Shown: piece after piece, positions 61,269 through 64,000 of the stretch
Position numbering within the stretch: position 1 is the first letter of the stretch
Layout: each line of letters starts with the position of its first letter
Assembly: GCA_944325155.1 (NCBI GenBank)
Contig: CALUYY010000002.1
Location: 1-64,000, forward strand
Direction: 5' to 3'
Length of the DNA stretch: 64,000 nucleotides
Source of the DNA: Candidatus Gastranaerophilales bacterium
GTDB taxonomy: Bacteria; Cyanobacteriota; Vampirovibrionia; Gastranaerophilales; Gastranaerophilaceae
Translations under genes and position numbers: made by a program
Notes under the pieces: generated by a model
The model's database searches: none
The model's input: the letters and a program-made list of their open reading frames with translations, nothing else
Told to the model about the DNA's origin: nothing

Positions 61269-61801
61269 AAAAGCCCGCCTTCTTTTTTTTCGCTTGAACC
61301 CATAATGGGTTTTTCACTTTCAATAAATTTTTCTTTTGCTTTTATTTCTTTTTCAATGTCCTCGGGCGTAAGGGTTTCAATCATTTTGGCATAGGGTTCT
61401 GCCGCTTCTTTTATTCTTTCCGCAAGTTTATCTATGTATTCCGAATATGAAACGGCATCATCGTGTTTAAATCTCCAATTGTCAAATTCATAAGCATCAA
61501 GAACATCTTTTTTCCAATCGGATAAAATTCCGTCCATTGTTTCTCTGAATGTGTTCGCCATTTCTTTTGAGGGGAATAGCCTTATTTTTTTATACGTATT
61601 TTCAAGAATTATCATTGATTTTTTGGTTGCAAGCCTTGTTGAAACACCGCGCATAAAATAGCGGTCTTCTTCTTCTTTTGAAATTTTTAAATCAAAAGGA
61701 AAAATCAAAGCGCACATATTTGTGGCATCTGTCAGTTGAACCATTAACTCCTGTTTTAAATATTCGTATTCTTCACGAAGGCCCATAATAAAATTGCTCA
61801 T
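61265..61801 (-). CDS. Helical protein of unknown function
   Basis: A 178-aa soluble protein with several long amphipathic helices (LREEYEYLKQELMVQLTDA; EYIDKLAERIKEAAEPYAKMIETL; a Lys/Glu tail) and a basic patch FMRGVSTRLATKKSMIIL. No domain recognised. It ends in a Ser/Lys/Glu tail. There is no clear Shine-Dalgarno; a TATACA lies 8 nt before the ATG. It converges on pgeF with a 4-nt stop overlap and lies downstream of ppdK, which has its own terminator. Confidence 0.68.
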   Translation of the reverse strand: MSNFIMGLREEYEYLKQELMVQLTDATNMCALIFPFDLKISKEEEDRYFMRGVSTRLATKKSMIILENTYKKIRLFPSKEMANTFRETMDGILSDWKKDVLDAYEFDNWRFKHDDAVSYSEYIDKLAERIKEAAEPYAKMIETLTPEDIEKEIKAKEKFIESEKPIMGSSEKKEGGLF

Positions 61802-61858
61802 TAAATGTTTGTATACATATATTTTAACAAATCGTCCCCAATTTGCAACTTTTAAAAT

Positions 61859-61893
61859 AAAAGCGCCCCTCTTTTTTTTAAGGCGGCGCTTTT
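61859..61893 (-). terminator. Terminator of ppdK
   Basis: Stem AAAAGCGCC/GGCGCTTTT extended by CCT/AGG with one bulge; loop of A/T. On the minus strand the stem is followed by ATTTT. It lies 22 nt past the ppdK stop codon. Confidence 0.8.
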
Positions 61894-61914
61894 ATCAAAT
61901 AATAATAAAAAGAT

Positions 61915-64000
61915 TTATTTACCTTTCTTTTCTTCAATTGCAGCCTGTGCAGCGGCAAGCCTTGCCTGAGGAACTCTGAAAGGCGAGCATGAAACGTAAT
62001 TCAAGCCGATTTTGTGGCAGAATTTAACCGAATTGGGGTCTCCGCCGTGTTCGCCGCAAATGCCTCTTTTTAAGTTCGGTCTGACGGGCAGCGCTTTTGA
62101 AAGTGCAATTTCCATTAACTGTCCGACACCTTTTGTATCCAGGGTTTCAAACGGGTTTGAAGGCAAAATTTTATCTTCAACATATTTTGCAAGGAATTTG
62201 CCTTCGGCATCATCTCTTGAATATCCGAATGTCATCTGCGTTAAATCGTTTGTTCCGAATGAGAAGAATTCCGCATATTTTGCAACTTCATCTGCCGTGA
62301 GCGCGGCACGGGGAATTTCAATCATCGTACCGAACATATATTCAACACATACGCCCTTTTCGTCCATAACTTCTTTTGCAACTTTTTCAAGAAGCTCTCT
62401 GTCAATTTTTAATTCATTAACATGGGATATTAAAGGAATCATAACTTCGGGTTTAACTTCAAGCCCCTCTTTTTTAAGATCGCAAGCCGCTTCAAAAATT
62501 GCTCTTACCTGCATTTCGTTAATTTCGGGGAACATAAGCCCTAATCTGCAGCCTCTTAAGCCCATCATCGGGTTTGATTCCGATAATTCTTCAACCGTAT
62601 GCAATAAAGCTTCTTTTTCGCTTGCATCTTTTCCCAGTGCCTTAAGTGCGGCAACTTCCGCTATTAATGTTTCTTTATCGGGTAAAAATTCATGGAGCGG
62701 GGGGTCAAGAAGTCTTATTGTCATGGGATACCCGTTTAAGGCTTTAAACATATCTTTAAAGTCTTGATATTGCATTGGAAGAAGTTTTGATAAAGCTTCC
62801 TTTCTTGCTTCTTTTGTGCCTGCAATAATCATTTTTTGAACCCACGGGAGCCTTGAAGGATCCATAAACATATGTTCAGTTCTGCATAAACCGACGCCTT
62901 TTGCGCCTAATTTAAGAGCGTTTTGAACATCTAAAGGTGTGTCTGCATTTGCTCTTACGGTTAAAGTTTTAAATTCATCAACCCATTTAAATAAGGTTTC
63001 AAAATTTTCATCCATAGTAGCACTCATTGTTTTGACTTCGCCCGCCATAACTTCGCCGGTTCCGCCGTCAAGCGAAATAATATCGTTTTCATGGTAAATT
63101 GTGCCGTCTGCGGCGGTAAGCGTTTTATTTGCAAGGTCGATTTTTAAATCTTCACATCCCGAAACACAGGGTTTGCCCATGCCTTTTGCAACAACGGCAG
63201 CATGGCTTGTCATACCGCCTCTTAAAGTTAAAACGCCTTGAGAAGCAATCATACCGTGGATGTCATCCGGGCAGGTTTCAATTCTGACCAGAATAACTTT
63301 TTCGCCCGCTTCGCCTCTTTTTGCCGCTTCATCGGTATCAAAAACGATTTTACCTATTGCGGCACCCGGAGATGCATTTAAACCCTGAGCGATTTTATGA
63401 GCTTCTTTTTTTGCTTTGGGGTCGAATGAAGGAAGAAGTAATTGATATAATTGATATGCATCAACGAGTTCAACCGCTCTTTCTCTTGTGATAATTCCTT
63501 CATTTGCCATCTCAACCGCAATTCTGACGGCAGCTGCCGCGGTTCTTTTGCCGTTTCTTGTTTGAAGGATGTATAATTTGCCTTTTTCAATCGTAAATTC
63601 CATATCCTGAACATCTTTATAATGTTTTTCAAGGTTTTTTGCGATTTCTACGTATTGTTTGTATAATTCGGGCATTTCATTTTCAAGCTCCGATATCGGT
63701 TTCGGGGTTCTTATTCCCGCAACGACATCTTCGCCCTGTGCGTTTGTTAAATATTCGCCGTAAAATTTGTTTTCGCCCGTTGCGGGGTTTCTTGTAAAGG
63801 ATACGCCTGTTGCACAGTCATTTCCCATATTCCCGAATACCATGGTTTGAACGTTAACCGCCGTTCCGTAGTTGTGGTCAATTTTGTTTAAGTTTCTGTA
63901 TGCAACGGCTCTGGGGATATTCCAGCTTCTGAATACCGCCTCGATTGCTTCCTGCAATTGAATATAAGGGTCTTGCGGAAATTCTTTTCCCGTTTCTTTT
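61915..64000 (-). CDS. ppdK: Pyruvate, phosphate dikinase, 3' part (runs off the window edge)
   Basis: Interconverts pyruvate + ATP + Pi and PEP + AMP + PPi. The reading frame continues to base 64000 without a start (GKEFPQDPYIQLQEAIEAVFRSW is in frame), so only the last ~695 of ~880 residues are here. Present: the end of the ATP-grasp domain (CATGVSFTRNPATGENKFYGEYL), the phosphohistidine domain with GGMTSHAAVVAKGMGKPCV, and the PEP-binding barrel with FGTNDLTQM and the catalytic Cys in RGICGEHGGDP. With the decarboxylase and ferredoxin it suggests PPi-linked fermentative metabolism. Confidence 0.95.
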   Translation of the reverse strand, partial: KETGKEFPQDPYIQLQEAIEAVFRSWNIPRAVAYRNLNKIDHNYGTAVNVQTMVFGNMGNDCATGVSFTRNPATGENKFYGEYLTNAQGEDVVAGIRTPKPISELENEMPELYKQYVEIAKNLEKHYKDVQDMEFTIEKGKLYILQTRNGKRTAAAAVRIAVEMANEGIITRERAVELVDAYQLYQLLLPSFDPKAKKEAHKIAQGLNASPGAAIGKIVFDTDEAAKRGEAGEKVILVRIETCPDDIHGMIASQGVLTLRGGMTSHAAVVAKGMGKPCVSGCEDLKIDLANKTLTAADGTIYHENDIISLDGGTGEVMAGEVKTMSATMDENFETLFKWVDEFKTLTVRANADTPLDVQNALKLGAKGVGLCRTEHMFMDPSRLPWVQKMIIAGTKEARKEALSKLLPMQYQDFKDMFKALNGYPMTIRLLDPPLHEFLPDKETLIAEVAALKALGKDASEKEALLHTVEELSESNPMMGLRGCRLGLMFPEINEMQVRAIFEAACDLKKEGLEVKPEVMIPLISHVNELKIDRELLEKVAKEVMDEKGVCVEYMFGTMIEIPRAALTADEVAKYAEFFSFGTNDLTQMTFGYSRDDAEGKFLAKYVEDKILPSNPFETLDTKGVGQLMEIALSKALPVRPNLKRGICGEHGGDPNSVKFCHKIGLNYVSCSPFRVPQARLAAAQAAIEEKKGK

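Noticed and set aside
62012-62767. Plus-strand ORF of 251 aa opposite ppdK
   Set aside because: It is antisense to strongly conserved PPDK sequence, is Ser-rich without motifs, and has no ribosome-binding site.

Overview
The window is a gene-dense stretch of an AT-rich bacterial chromosome. The cell looks like a diderm: it has Kdo synthesis (kdsD, kdsC), an exported SLH-domain protein, and a lipoprotein. It is a heterotroph with no photosynthesis genes here. The gene mix (SLH protein, PBS-lyase-type HEAT repeats, FtsZ with an IPEFL tail, class I fumarase, Na+-pumping decarboxylase) fits the non-photosynthetic sister group of Cyanobacteria (Melainabacteria/Vampirovibrionia, Gastranaerophilales). 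A recurring N-terminal tag with the pattern MxINS..SPxF also fits. This placement is inference; no rRNA is present. No mobile element, phage gene or CRISPR array was seen.

Layout. 1-3.7 kb: tRNA-Asp, rpmA-rplU with a structured leader, class I fumarase, a lipoyl/octanoyl transferase, a small protein and a soluble histidine kinase. 3.7-14.8 kb: pgi, miaB with a homocitrate-synthase-type enzyme, a tagged 4-alpha-glucanotransferase, a HEAT-repeat protein, hisS, and prfB with an intact programmed frameshift. 14.9-20.6 kb: a biosynthetic run apt-gmk-coaBC-Nif3-aroC-aroK-aroB. 20.6-31.7 kb: a TPR protein, spmA-spmB, ftsZ, a putative Cys-His-Asp enzyme, radA, an SLH protein, rmlD and an oligopeptide-binding lipoprotein. 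31.8-43.8 kb: ferredoxin, two unknown envelope proteins, a HIT protein, 5-FCL, a KDPG-type aldolase, kdsD-kdsC, a large Ca-binding-repeat protein, a pseudo-receiver protein and a GT-C glycosyltransferase. 43.9-53.3 kb: a dicarboxylate/amino-acid symporter, rlmH, pdp, dnaX, ldcA, then birA-oadA-oadB, in which the ligase, its biotin substrate and the Na+ pump sit together. 53.3-64 kb: a candidate small RNA, a FliI/SctN-type ATPase, unknown membrane and exported proteins, engB, speE-aroA-pgeF, and the 3' part of ppdK.

Three patterns cut across the window. (1) At least three unrelated proteins share a short N-terminal Asn/Ser tag. (2) About nine genes have a -10 box only 6-8 nt before the start codon and no Shine-Dalgarno sequence, so their mRNAs should be leaderless; others have clear AAGGAG sites. 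(3) Of 13 convergent gene pairs, seven overlap by exactly 4 nt at their stop codons, one abuts, and the other five are separated by hairpin terminators. Two intergenic regions (53440-53527 and about 56960-57070) look like undescribed structured RNAs. Starts were moved from the longest ORF wherever a Shine-Dalgarno site, overlap or homology argued for it.
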